A DNA stretch of 41,510 nucleotides from the NCBI GenBank assembly GCA_017622085.1, contig JAGARU010000003.1, positions 1 through 41,510 on the forward strand, in the 5' to 3' direction. The stretch is from Clostridia bacterium (GTDB lineage Bacteria > Bacillota > Clostridia > Oscillospirales > CAG-272). Every line of letters begins with the position of its first letter. Positions within the stretch are counted from its first letter, which is position 1. The notes below the pieces were generated by a model. The model ran no database searches and was not told where the DNA came from. It saw nothing but the letters and a program-made list of their open reading frames with translations. Below are positions 15,655 to 23,444 of this stretch, in pieces. The position numbers and the translations under genes are program-made.

Positions 15655-17445
15655 ATGGCAGAATTTTTGACAAACTCCGACAAACGCTCCTTCTACTGCG
15701 GCGAGGTACCGGAAAGTGCCGTAGGACAGGAAATTTGCGTCATGGGCTGGGTTCAGCGCAAGCGCGACCTTGGTGCCCTGATCTTTATTGACCTCCGTGA
15801 CCGCACGGGTATCGTTCAGCTTGCTTTTGACGATTCCACCGACCGTGCGATTTTTGACAAGGCCTTTGCCTGCCGCGCCGAGTACGTGGTATGCGCTCAC
15901 GGTACCGTTCGTCCCCGCGGCGAGGGTGCGGTAAACCCCAATCTCTCCACCGGTGCCATCGAAATTTACGTTACCGATATGAAGATCCTCTCCGCCGCTC
16001 AGACTCCTCCCTTCGAGGTGAACGACGCGAAGAAGGTTAAGGACGAGACTGCCCTCCGCTACCGTTACGTGGATCTCCGCCGCCCCGAGATGCAGAGAAG
16101 CATCCGTATGCGCCACGAGATCGCCAAGGTGGCAAGAGAGTACTACTACGAGAACGGCTTCTACGAGATCGAGACTCCCATGATGATCAAGGCTACCCCC
16201 GAGGGCGCCCGCGACTATCTGGTTCCTTCCCGTATTCATAAGGGCAGCTTCTATGCTTTGCCCCAGTCTCCCCAGATCTACAAGCAGCTTTTGATGCTGT
16301 CCGGCTTCGACCGTTACATCCAGCTGGCCCGTTGCTTCCGCGACGAGGACCTTCGCGCCGACCGTCAGCCCGAATTCACCCAGATCGACCTTGAGATGTC
16401 CTTTGCAACGCAGGAGGACATCATGGCCATGAACGAGGGCTTCATCAAGCGCGTGTTCAAGGAAGTTTTGAACGTGGACATCGAGACCCCCATGCGCCGC
16501 ATGACCTATCAGGACGCCATGGAGACCTACGGCTCAGACAAGCCCGACACCCGCTTCGGCATGGAGATTAAGGATCTTTCCGAGACGGTTGCCGCATCGG
16601 AGTTCGTTGTATTCAAGTCTGCGCTTGAGGCAGGCGGAAGCGTGCGCGGCATCGTTGCCAAGGGCGCGGCTGCCACCCTTACCAGAAAAGAAATTGACAA
16701 GCTGATTGACCATGCCAAGGGTATTGGTGCCAAGGGCCTGGCGTATGTTCGCTGGATGGACGAGGCGCCCAACTGCTCCTTCGCTAAGTTTATGACACCC
16801 GAAGAGCTGGAGGCCATCTACGCGAAGGTTGGTCTTGAAAAGGGCGACGTGCTCTTGATCTGCGCGGACAAGGACAAGGTGGTTCTTCCCACCCTTGGCG
16901 CGCTCCGTAACATCCTTGCAAAGAAGCTGGACCTGATCCCCGAGGGACAGTTCAACTTCCTTTGGATCACCGAGTTCCCCTTCTTCGAGTGGAACGAGGA
17001 CACCCAGCACTGGGATGCGATGCACCACCCCTTCACCATGCCTCTCGAGGAGTGCCTGCCCTATCTTGAGTCCGATCCCGGTCAGGTACGCGCAAAGTGC
17101 TACGACATGGTGCTGAACGGCACGGAGCTTCTTTCCGGCTCCATCCGTATTACCGACTGGCAGCTTCAGGAGAAGATGTTCAAGGCTCTCGGTCTTACCC
17201 CTGAGGAGATCGATATGAAGTTTGGATTCTTGGTTGAGGCCTACAAGTACGGTGCACCGCCGCACGGTGGCTCCGGAATGGGTCTGGACCGTCTGGCCAT
17301 GGTAATGACCGGTGCCGACAACCTCCGCGACGTTGTGGCCTTCCCCAAGGTACAGAACGCCTCCGAGCTTATGTCCGGCTGTCCCGCTCCTGCCGATCCC
17401 AAGGCGCTTGCCGACCTCAGCATCGCTGTGATTGAAGAAGAATAA
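15655..17445 (+). CDS. aspS: Aspartate--tRNA ligase
   Basis: Charges tRNA with aspartate. At 596 residues it has the bacterial AspRS architecture: N-terminal OB-fold anticodon-binding domain (GWVQRKRDLGALIFIDLRDR), class II motif 2 (FRDEDLRADRQPEFTQID), the bacterial insertion (GAD) domain in the middle, and motif 3 (GAPPHGGSGMGLDRL) near the end. GAGGAAAGG precedes ATG 15655. Whether it is discriminating or also charges tRNA-Asn cannot be settled here. It stands between the rnf operon and a repeat-rich intergenic stretch. Confidence 0.97.
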   Translation: MAEFLTNSDKRSFYCGEVPESAVGQEICVMGWVQRKRDLGALIFIDLRDRTGIVQLAFDDSTDRAIFDKAFACRAEYVVCAHGTVRPRGEGAVNPNLSTGAIEIYVTDMKILSAAQTPPFEVNDAKKVKDETALRYRYVDLRRPEMQRSIRMRHEIAKVAREYYYENGFYEIETPMMIKATPEGARDYLVPSRIHKGSFYALPQSPQIYKQLLMLSGFDRYIQLARCFRDEDLRADRQPEFTQIDLEMSFATQEDIMAMNEGFIKRVFKEVLNVDIETPMRRMTYQDAMETYGSDKPDTRFGMEIKDLSETVAASEFVVFKSALEAGGSVRGIVAKGAAATLTRKEIDKLIDHAKGIGAKGLAYVRWMDEAPNCSFAKFMTPEELEAIYAKVGLEKGDVLLICADKDKVVLPTLGALRNILAKKLDLIPEGQFNFLWITEFPFFEWNEDTQHWDAMHHPFTMPLEECLPYLESDPGQVRAKCYDMVLNGTELLSGSIRITDWQLQEKMFKALGLTPEEIDMKFGFLVEAYKYGAPPHGGSGMGLDRLAMVMTGADNLRDVVAFPKVQNASELMSGCPAPADPKALADLSIAVIEEE

Positions 17446-17456
17446 TTCGAGAGATG

Positions 17457-17496
17457 ATTTGAGGGAACCCCTTTTAAAAAAGGGTGTTCCCTCAAA
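17457..17496. terminator. Hairpin downstream of aspS
   Basis: TTTGAGGGAAC pairs with GTTCCCTCAAA, with an inner CCCTTTT/AAAAGGG stem. A long U run is missing after the hairpin, so termination efficiency is uncertain. Confidence 0.5.
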
Positions 17497-17579
17497 CTCC
17501 TTCCCGAAAACTTTTTTCGGCGGGGAAGCCCCCGCTGGCAGCCGGGAAGGCCCGGCGGCCAAGCTTCGGCGTTTGCGCA

Positions 17580-17802
17580 CACGTCAGCGCACAAACTCCC
17601 CCGAAGGTGTCGTCAATTTTTGGTCGAGCTTTTTTTTAAAAGCTCGCGAGGGTGTGGGGCGCGGAGCCCCACGGAAACGGCCTTTCTTTTTTGCCGAGCT
17701 TTTTTCTTTGTGGCGGGGAAGCCCCCGCTGGCGAGATCGCCGCTTGCTTAGTTTTAATTGTGTACGATCCCCCGAGGGTGACGGTCTCAAAGAAAAAAGC
17801 GT
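17580..17802 (+). repeat. Dispersed intergenic repeat, copy 2 (longest)
   Basis: Inverted relative to copy 1. It comprises AAACTCCCCCGAAGGTGTCG, the GTCAATTTTTGGTC core (17612-17625), a GAGCTTTT/AAAAGCTC hairpin, a GTGGGGCGCGGAGCCCCAC palindrome, and a terminal GCTTTTTTCTTTG (about 17698) that pairs with CAAAGAAAAAAGCG (17788-17801) across a unique roughly 76 base insert. The equivalent insert in copy 1 is only about 30 bases. Short open frames inside it look spurious. The rest of 17446-18014 holds no gene that I can see. Confidence 0.7.
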
Positions 17803-18014
17803 CTAACAAATAGAATATCGCCCCGGCTACCGCCGGAGGAAACAATCCCTTGTAGGGGTCGACGTCCTCGACGACCCAAAAGCCTTCTCCTGCGGGTAGC
17901 AAAGCGGCGCGAGGGGAGGGAATCACGCGCCTCGCCGCCGCACGGTCATGGGAGAGGGCCGCCAACACCACCGTTTGCCTCTTAAAAATATTTAAAATTT
18001 TTTCAAAAAAGATG

Positions 18015-18043
18015 TTGACAAACCGGCGGGGGTATGCTATAAT
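18015..18043 (+). promoter_or_regulatory. tRNA operon promoter
   Basis: TTGACA (18015-18020), 17 base spacer, TATAAT (18038-18043) preceded by TGC, an extended -10. Confidence 0.85.
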
Positions 18044-18069
18044 CATATCCGTCGCAAGCAAGCAGACAT

Positions 18070-18144
18070 GCTGGTGTGGCTCAATGGCAGAGCAGCTGAT
18101 TTGTAATCAGCAGGTTGATGGTTCGACTCCGTTCACCAGCTCCA
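18070..18144 (+). tRNA. tRNA-Thr (anticodon TGT)
   Basis: Acceptor GCTGGTG (18070-18076) pairs with CACCAGC (18134-18140). The anticodon stem GCTGA/TCAGC encloses TTTGTAA with anticodon TGT. The T loop reads TTCGACT. CCA is encoded at 18142-18144. Co-transcribed with tRNA-Tyr. Confidence 0.95.
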
Positions 18145-18165
18145 GAGCTTTGCTCAACTAAATAT

Positions 18166-18250
18166 GGGGGAATTCCCGAGCGGCCAAAGGGGGCAGACTG
18201 TAAATCTGTTGTCAGTGACTTCGGTGGTCCGAATCCACCTTCCCCCACCA
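18166..18250 (+). tRNA. tRNA-Tyr (anticodon GTA)
   Basis: Acceptor GGGGGAA (18166-18172) pairs with TTCCCCC (18240-18246). The anticodon loop CTGTAAA carries GTA. A long variable arm, as expected for tRNA-Tyr, precedes the T loop TCCGAAT. CCA is encoded at 18248-18250. Confidence 0.95.
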
Positions 18251-18252
18251 AC

Positions 18253-18294
18253 AAAAAAGCCTAATTTGTCTAACGGACAAATTAGGCTTTTTTG
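18253..18294. terminator. Terminator after the tRNA pair
   Basis: An 18 bp stem (18253-18270 with 18276-18293) flanked by A6 and T6, so it can work in both directions. Confidence 0.85.
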
Positions 18295-18370
18295 AATGAT
18301 GTTTGCCTGCGACAAATGATGACGGCTTCGCCTAATGATGTGTGCCTGACGGCACATGGAGGCAAACGTC
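18295..18370. repeat. ATGATG-type cruciform repeat
   Basis: GTTTGCC (18301-18307) pairs with GGCAAAC (18361-18367). Between them are a GGCTTCGCC hairpin and ATGTG-TGCC/GGCACAT, with AATGATG linkers repeated three times. This build is familiar from intergenic repeats of Clostridia (general knowledge). The following 18371-18447 is GC-rich without a gene. Confidence 0.55.
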
Positions 18371-18447
18371 GCATCCCGCGCCGGCGTGCATCCTCCTGCC
18401 GCTTGATGCTGTACACGCCTCCGGCGCGAGGAAGGAAGCAAAAGCGC

Positions 18448-18476
18448 TTGAATTGGCTTCTGAAATATGGTATAGT
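18448..18476 (+). promoter_or_regulatory. Promoter for the membrane protein at 18497
   Basis: TTGAAT (18448-18453), 17 base spacer, TATAGT (18471-18476). Confidence 0.65.
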
Positions 18477-18496
18477 AGAAAAAAAGGGGTGAAACA

Positions 18497-19561
18497 ATGG
18501 ATCTTATCGTTCGAGCGATCACTTTGGCACTGATCCCGCTTGCGGCAAACGGCGTGATCACTCTGCTGCGCCGCCCGAAACAGGCGCGGGCAGGAGAGGT
18601 ACGCGCGCCCATCTTTATTGGCATTCTGGGCGTCGTATGTTTTCTCCTTTGCATGATCCCCACGGTAATCACCTTTGTGCAGGATGAGCCCTTGGCGGTG
18701 CCCATTATCTTTCTCGCCTTTGCTTTGCTTGGCATGGCGCTTTTGTTCGCCTTCATCAATTGCCGAATTTGGTACGATGAGGAAGGCTTCACCGTCCGGA
18801 ATTTCTTTGGCGTCAAGCGCCGCTACACCTACGACCAGCTGGTGGGCATTCGCGAGGCACGGGATACGCATCTGATGATTGGTAAACGCCAGATCATGGT
18901 GGAGGAGGTCTTTGTTGGGCGCGAGGAATTTGTGGCCCATCTCAAGGAAGAATACCGCCGTCGGAACGGCGGAAAGGCCATCCCCGAGATTCAAAAGCTG
19001 AAATTTGATCTGTTTAACGGAAATCTGAAGTCTCCCCACGAGGCTCTTTTCGTGATCATTTTTTTGGGCGTGCTCCTGCTGGCGTTCTTGGGCTTTGCCG
19101 TCTGGGCCACCTTCGTCTCGTCTTCCTCCCCGGAGAATACCCTTGAGCGGCAGGTTACCTTCTATCACTATGAGACAACGGGCAAGGACATCCTCATAAG
19201 GGGAACGGACAGCCAGCTCTATCGGATCCGCTCCACCGACGAGGCCTTTGACGCACAAAAAATCAAGGCCCTTTGCGACCAAAGAGCAACTGTGACCGTA
19301 TACGTAGATCAAGTGACCCCGGAAGAAGGCGACGATTATTTCCTCTTAAAGGCCGTTTTGCAGGATGGGAAGTACGTTTTGACCTTTGAGGAAACAACCC
19401 GGTTCCACCGCGCCGAAAATCGCCAGCTGCTTTGGATCATGCTGGCCGCTGCGGCACTTTTTGCGGCCTATGCCGCAGGAACTGTTGTGGTGGGGCGCAA
19501 CCCGAAAAAATTCAGCAAGCGCATCGTCCGTCTGTTCTTCAAGGACGAGGCCCTTCGTTGA
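18497..19561 (+). CDS. Uncharacterised membrane protein with four hydrophobic segments
   Basis: A 354-residue protein of unknown function. Hydrophobic segments lie at about 3-22, 35-57 and 65-85, then again at about 185-210 and 310-330. Between the early and middle helices, residues 90-165 form a beta-rich cytoplasmic-type stretch (IWYDEEGFTVRNFFGVKRRYTY), which resembles the PH-like domains of bacterial membrane proteins. A second soluble part spans about 215-305. No enzyme motif is seen. GGGGTGA precedes ATG 18497. The transporter at 19600 follows after 38 bases and may share its transcript. Confidence 0.7.
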   Translation: MDLIVRAITLALIPLAANGVITLLRRPKQARAGEVRAPIFIGILGVVCFLLCMIPTVITFVQDEPLAVPIIFLAFALLGMALLFAFINCRIWYDEEGFTVRNFFGVKRRYTYDQLVGIREARDTHLMIGKRQIMVEEVFVGREEFVAHLKEEYRRRNGGKAIPEIQKLKFDLFNGNLKSPHEALFVIIFLGVLLLAFLGFAVWATFVSSSSPENTLERQVTFYHYETTGKDILIRGTDSQLYRIRSTDEAFDAQKIKALCDQRATVTVYVDQVTPEEGDDYFLLKAVLQDGKYVLTFEETTRFHRAENRQLLWIMLAAAALFAAYAAGTVVVGRNPKKFSKRIVRLFFKDEALR

Positions 19562-19599
19562 TCCGTATGTAAGGAGATCGTTTTCGCGAAAAAAGCTGT

Positions 19600-20445
19600 A
19601 TGACCTGGATTTTACTTACTCTGTTCTTCGGCGTAGCCAAGGGCGGGCGGGAGCTGCTAAAGAAGGCGGCCATCCGCAAAAGCGGCGTGATGGAGGTGCT
19701 CCTCTGCTACACGGTGCTGTCCTTTGTGCTGGTCATTCCCACGGCCACGGACGCCTTTTCTCTTGATTTTTCCTATTTGCCCTTTATTCTTATTAAATCG
19801 GCAGTTATTTTCTTTGCATGGCTCTGCGCCTTTGAAGCGCTGGCCAAGATGCCCGTCAGCCTGTACGGGGTGCTGGATCTTTCCCGCGTGCTGTTTTCCA
19901 CCCTTCTTGGGGTATTGGTGGTGGGAGAGACCATTGGCGGCGGCCAGGCGGTGGGCTTGGTGCTGGTTTCCGTGGGCTTGCTTTTGCTGAAGGCCCGCAA
20001 AAAGGGCGAGGAGGGCGGCGAGGTCACGGCGAAATACGTGCTCTTGGCCCTTGCCTCCTGCTTCCTGAATGCCGTTTCCGCCACCTCGGATAAGCTTCTC
20101 ATGCCCCACATGAGCTCCTCCCAGCTTCAGTTCTGGTATATGCTTTTCCTGTCGGTGTTCTATGTTGTTTACGTGCTGGTCAAACGGATTCCCGTCCGGG
20201 TGGGTCGCGCCGTGAAGAACGTACCGCTGATCGCCATGAGCGTGATCTTTGTTCTGGCGGATAAGGCTCTGTTTGTGGCCAACGCCGACCCCAACAGCCG
20301 GCTGACCGTCATGACCCTCATCAAGCAGTCCTCGTGCCTGATCACCATTCTCGGCGGCAAGCTGTTCTTCGGGGAGAAGAACGTGCTCTACCGTATGTTC
20401 TGCGCCTGCATCGTCATCGCCGGCATTTTGTTTGCGGTTTTATAG
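19600..20445 (+). CDS. EamA/DMT-superfamily transporter
   Basis: A 281-residue inner-membrane protein with about ten helices in two homologous EamA halves, typical of drug/metabolite transporters; the substrate is unknown. Conserved DMT features include the repeated helix-ending patterns before GETIGGGQAVGLVLVSVGLLLL and GEKNVLYRMFCACIVIAGIL. Only ATG 19600 is available as an in-frame start, yet AAGGAG lies 23 bases upstream, too far for ideal spacing, so initiation may be weak. It ends just before an inverted repeat that overlaps the next promoter. Confidence 0.82.
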   Translation: MTWILLTLFFGVAKGGRELLKKAAIRKSGVMEVLLCYTVLSFVLVIPTATDAFSLDFSYLPFILIKSAVIFFAWLCAFEALAKMPVSLYGVLDLSRVLFSTLLGVLVVGETIGGGQAVGLVLVSVGLLLLKARKKGEEGGEVTAKYVLLALASCFLNAVSATSDKLLMPHMSSSQLQFWYMLFLSVFYVVYVLVKRIPVRVGRAVKNVPLIAMSVIFVLADKALFVANADPNSRLTVMTLIKQSSCLITILGGKLFFGEKNVLYRMFCACIVIAGILFAVL

Positions 20446-20458
20446 CCCTGTTTTTGCA

Positions 20459-20504
20459 CATCCCCCGTCCGACGCTTGACAAAGCCGGACGGGGGATGTA
20501 TAAT
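20459..20504 (+). promoter_or_regulatory. Promoter embedded in an inverted repeat
   Basis: TTGACA (20476-20481), 17 base spacer, TATAAT (20499-20504). A perfect 13 bp inverted repeat, CATCCCCCGTCCG (20459-20471) and CGGACGGGGGATG (20486-20498), flanks the -35 box, with its right arm filling the spacer up to the -10. As RNA from upstream it is a strong hairpin; as DNA it could be an operator. Confidence 0.75.
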
Positions 20505-20577
20505 TATCCTGCGAGGGTATGGGGCTTTTCGCACGAAAAAGGCCCGCATACCGCAACAATTCTGCACGGAGGCACTC

Positions 20578-21468
20578 ATGAGCGTATTTTTGACCCGCAA
20601 CGGACCCATTCCCGCTCCGCGGCCGAGGCACGGGAGCGATTTTCCCGTTTCCATCAGCCGTCAAACGGTAGCCGAGGGCAAATTCTGGCCGGTGGCCGCC
20701 CACGCCCATGAGGAGATCGAGCTGATCGCCGTGCTCTCCGGGGAGCTGACCCTCCGCGTCCACGGGTGCGACGAGACCCTGGGGGCAGGGGAGGGAATTC
20801 TCATCAACAGCTCCCGCATCCATGGCCTGACCCCCACGGGCGGCATGGGATGCGAGCTGATCTGCGTTCTTTTGCATCCCTCGCTCCTCTGCGTCAACAA
20901 GACCTTTGAGCGGGAGCTGATCCGCCCACAGGTGCAAAATCCCTTGGCGCCCTACCTGAAGCTTCGCGCCGACCGGTTCCATCACCGGGAGATCTACGAG
21001 AAGATCAAGTGGATCCACCGCATGGAGCGAGAGCCCTATGCGCCCCTGTGGATTGAGGCCGCCTTTGCAGAGATCTGGGCGAATTTCTGCGATAATACTC
21101 CCCGCCCGCCGGAGGCGCGCAACCGCGCTCAGGAGGATGCCCGCATCGCCCTTGGGATCATGGAGCACATCCGTGCCCATTGCGGTGACAAGCTGACCTT
21201 GCCCCTGATTGCGGCCGCCGGAGGGGTAGGGCAGAGCAAATGCTGTAAGCTCTTTGCCACGTACTTGGGCGAGAGCCCCGTGGAGTATCTGACCCGATGC
21301 CGACTGGAAAAGAGCGCCGTCCTGCTGGTATCCACGGATATGCCCGTGTGCGAGGTGGGTACTGCCTGCGGCTTTGGCGGCAGCAGCTACTTTGCCGAGA
21401 GCTTTCGTGCCCGCTACGGTATGAGCCCTACGGAATACCGCAAGGCCTATTTTATGAAAAAAAATTGA
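20578..21468 (+). CDS. AraC-family transcriptional regulator with cupin sensor domain
   Basis: A 296-residue cytoplasmic regulator. Residues 28-100 form a cupin-like ligand pocket (AHAHEEIELIAVLSGE, with His42, His44 and Glu46). Residues about 195-293 hold the two helix-turn-helix units of the AraC family, ending in CGFGGSSYFAESFRARYGMSPTEYR. Such proteins usually sense sugars and activate adjacent glycan genes. The glycosidase gene starts 19 bases downstream on the same strand, so the pair probably forms one unit. GGAGG at 20568-20572 supports ATG 20578; an in-frame frame extending to 20476 overlaps the promoter and is rejected. Confidence 0.9.
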   Translation: MSVFLTRNGPIPAPRPRHGSDFPVSISRQTVAEGKFWPVAAHAHEEIELIAVLSGELTLRVHGCDETLGAGEGILINSSRIHGLTPTGGMGCELICVLLHPSLLCVNKTFERELIRPQVQNPLAPYLKLRADRFHHREIYEKIKWIHRMEREPYAPLWIEAAFAEIWANFCDNTPRPPEARNRAQEDARIALGIMEHIRAHCGDKLTLPLIAAAGGVGQSKCCKLFATYLGESPVEYLTRCRLEKSAVLLVSTDMPVCEVGTACGFGGSSYFAESFRARYGMSPTEYRKAYFMKKN

Positions 21469-21487
21469 TTTTCAAAGGAGAATGCCT

Positions 21488-23410
21488 ATGAAATGCGTAC
21501 ATTTGGACTTCCACACCAGCCCCGCCATTGAAGGAATCGGCGAGTGCTTTGACCGAGAGGCCTTTGTCGCCACCTTAAAGGAGGCCAAGGTGGATCTGAT
21601 CACCATGTTTGCCAAGTGCCACCACGGCTACTGCTACTACCCCACCAAGGTGGGAACGGTGCACCCGAATCTCCGCTTCAATTTGCTGAAGGAGCAGATC
21701 GAGGCCGCTCATTCCGTGGGCATCAAGGCACCCATCTACATCACCATGGGATGGAGCAAGCTGGATGCGGATCAGCACCCCGAGTGGGCCCACGTGGATT
21801 TTCGGACCAAAAAGCCCATCTATTTCGGCACAGAGCCCGGCAGCGGGCTGGATGACCCTATCTACAATTGCTCTTGGACCACCCTTTGCCCCATCGGCGG
21901 CTATCGGGAGCATCTGAAGGACATTACCCGCGAGGTTTGCGAGATGTTCGACGTGTCTGACGGCATTTTCTACGATATCTGCGCCATGCGCGACGCCTGC
22001 GACTGCGAAAGCTGCCGCGCCGGCATGAAGGCACGGGGCATGGATCCCGATTCCTATGAGGATTCCCGCCGTTACTACCGGGAGGAGCGCGTGCGCTTCT
22101 ATCAGGAGCTGGTGGATCTGATCCATTCCTACAACAAGGACGCCCACGTGTTCTTCAACGGCTGTGCGGACATGAACCGTCCCGAGTTCCATCCCGTGCA
22201 GAGCCACTACGAGCTGGAGGATCTGCCCACCGCATGGGGCGGCTACGACTTTATGCCTCCCCGCGCCAAGTATTTTGAGAAGTTTGGTAAGATGTACCTT
22301 GGCATGACCGGTAAGTTCCACCTTGGCTGGGGCGAGTTTGGCGGCTTCAAGAATAAGGAAGCCCTCCGCTATGAGTGCGCCGATATGCTGAGCGTAGGTG
22401 CCTCCATTTCCGTTGGCGACCACCTGCACCCCTGCGGACGCTTGGACGAGGGCACCTACCGCCTCATTGGCCACGCCTTCCGCTACGTGGATTCCATTGA
22501 GGAGTATACCGAGAACACCCGCGCCTACACGGATCTTGCCATGTGGATGAGCCACAATACGGAGGCCGACCTTGGCTGTGCCAAGCTGCTCCAGCTCTTC
22601 CATCGGGAGTTCGACGTGGTGGAGAGCGGTGACGATCTTTCTCCCTACGCCTGCGTGATCCTGCCCGACTGCGTCAAGCTGACCGACGCCGACCGCGCCG
22701 CCCTTACCGCCTTTGCCAAGAACGGCGGCAAGATCGTAGCCAGCTACGAGTGCGATCTGCCGGAGCTGGGCATCCGCAAGACGGAAAAATCTCCCTACGA
22801 CATCGACTACATCAAGTGCGACCTTGAGGACTACCCCACGCCCTTCCTTTCCTACGCCTCCGCTTATCAGACGGAGTACAAGGGCGAGGTAGTGGCAGAG
22901 GTTTACGAGCCCTACTTCAACCGCACGTGGCGCCACTTCTGCGGCCACGCCAATACGCCCAACCGGGCGGAGCCTGCCGCCTACCCGGCTATGGTGAAAA
23001 ATGAAAATCTGGTGTACTTTGCCCATCCCGTCTTTACCTCCTACCACCGCACGGGCAACTACGTGCTGGAAAAGTACGTGGAAAAGGGACTTGGACTGGT
23101 GTATGACGGCATCCTGAAGGTGACCGGCTTCCCCTCCTCCGGACGCATCCGCGTGCGCAAGAGCTTGGAGAAGAGCTTCTACGCAGTACACCTCCTTTAC
23201 GCACCGCCCACCAACCGCGGCAACGCCTGCGTGCTGGAGGACTTCCCCCGCCTGGACGGCGTAACGGTATCCCTCAAGGTGCCGGAGCCCATCAAGGCCG
23301 TGGTGGCACAGCCCACGGGCGAGGCGCTGGACTTCACCCAGGAGGACGGCGTAGTTACCTTTACGGTCAATAACATGACCGTGCATCAGCTGATCGCTCT
23401 GGAATTCTGA
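21488..23410 (+). CDS. GHL6-like glycoside hydrolase with beta-galactosidase trimerisation-type domain
   Basis: A 640-residue predicted cytoplasmic glycosidase. The N-terminal (alpha/beta)8 barrel matches proteins called hypothetical glycosyl hydrolase 6 or alpha-L-fucosidase-like: FAKCHHGYCYYPT near residue 40, IYITMGWSKLD, and FYDICAMRDACDCESCRAGM around 160-180. A Rossmann-like segment at about 390-430 (CVILPDCVKLTDADRAALT) resembles the beta-galactosidase trimerisation domain. No signal peptide. AAAGGAG (21474-21480) fits ATG 21488 better than the ATG at 21482, which is only one base away. Likely controlled by the adjacent AraC regulator. Substrate unknown. Confidence 0.8.
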   Translation: MKCVHLDFHTSPAIEGIGECFDREAFVATLKEAKVDLITMFAKCHHGYCYYPTKVGTVHPNLRFNLLKEQIEAAHSVGIKAPIYITMGWSKLDADQHPEWAHVDFRTKKPIYFGTEPGSGLDDPIYNCSWTTLCPIGGYREHLKDITREVCEMFDVSDGIFYDICAMRDACDCESCRAGMKARGMDPDSYEDSRRYYREERVRFYQELVDLIHSYNKDAHVFFNGCADMNRPEFHPVQSHYELEDLPTAWGGYDFMPPRAKYFEKFGKMYLGMTGKFHLGWGEFGGFKNKEALRYECADMLSVGASISVGDHLHPCGRLDEGTYRLIGHAFRYVDSIEEYTENTRAYTDLAMWMSHNTEADLGCAKLLQLFHREFDVVESGDDLSPYACVILPDCVKLTDADRAALTAFAKNGGKIVASYECDLPELGIRKTEKSPYDIDYIKCDLEDYPTPFLSYASAYQTEYKGEVVAEVYEPYFNRTWRHFCGHANTPNRAEPAAYPAMVKNENLVYFAHPVFTSYHRTGNYVLEKYVEKGLGLVYDGILKVTGFPSSGRIRVRKSLEKSFYAVHLLYAPPTNRGNACVLEDFPRLDGVTVSLKVPEPIKAVVAQPTGEALDFTQEDGVVTFTVNNMTVHQLIALEF

Positions 23411-23444
23411 TCGGCAATACGAAAAACAACAAGGAGACCCGATT

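Noticed and set aside
17432..17806. A 124-codon frame after aspS
   Set aside because: Made of dispersed repeat and hairpin sequence, overlaps the end of aspS, no ribosome binding site.
20459..20498. Pure terminator for the EamA gene
   Set aside because: The hairpin is strong but is followed by the -10 box rather than a U run, so I list it with the promoter instead.
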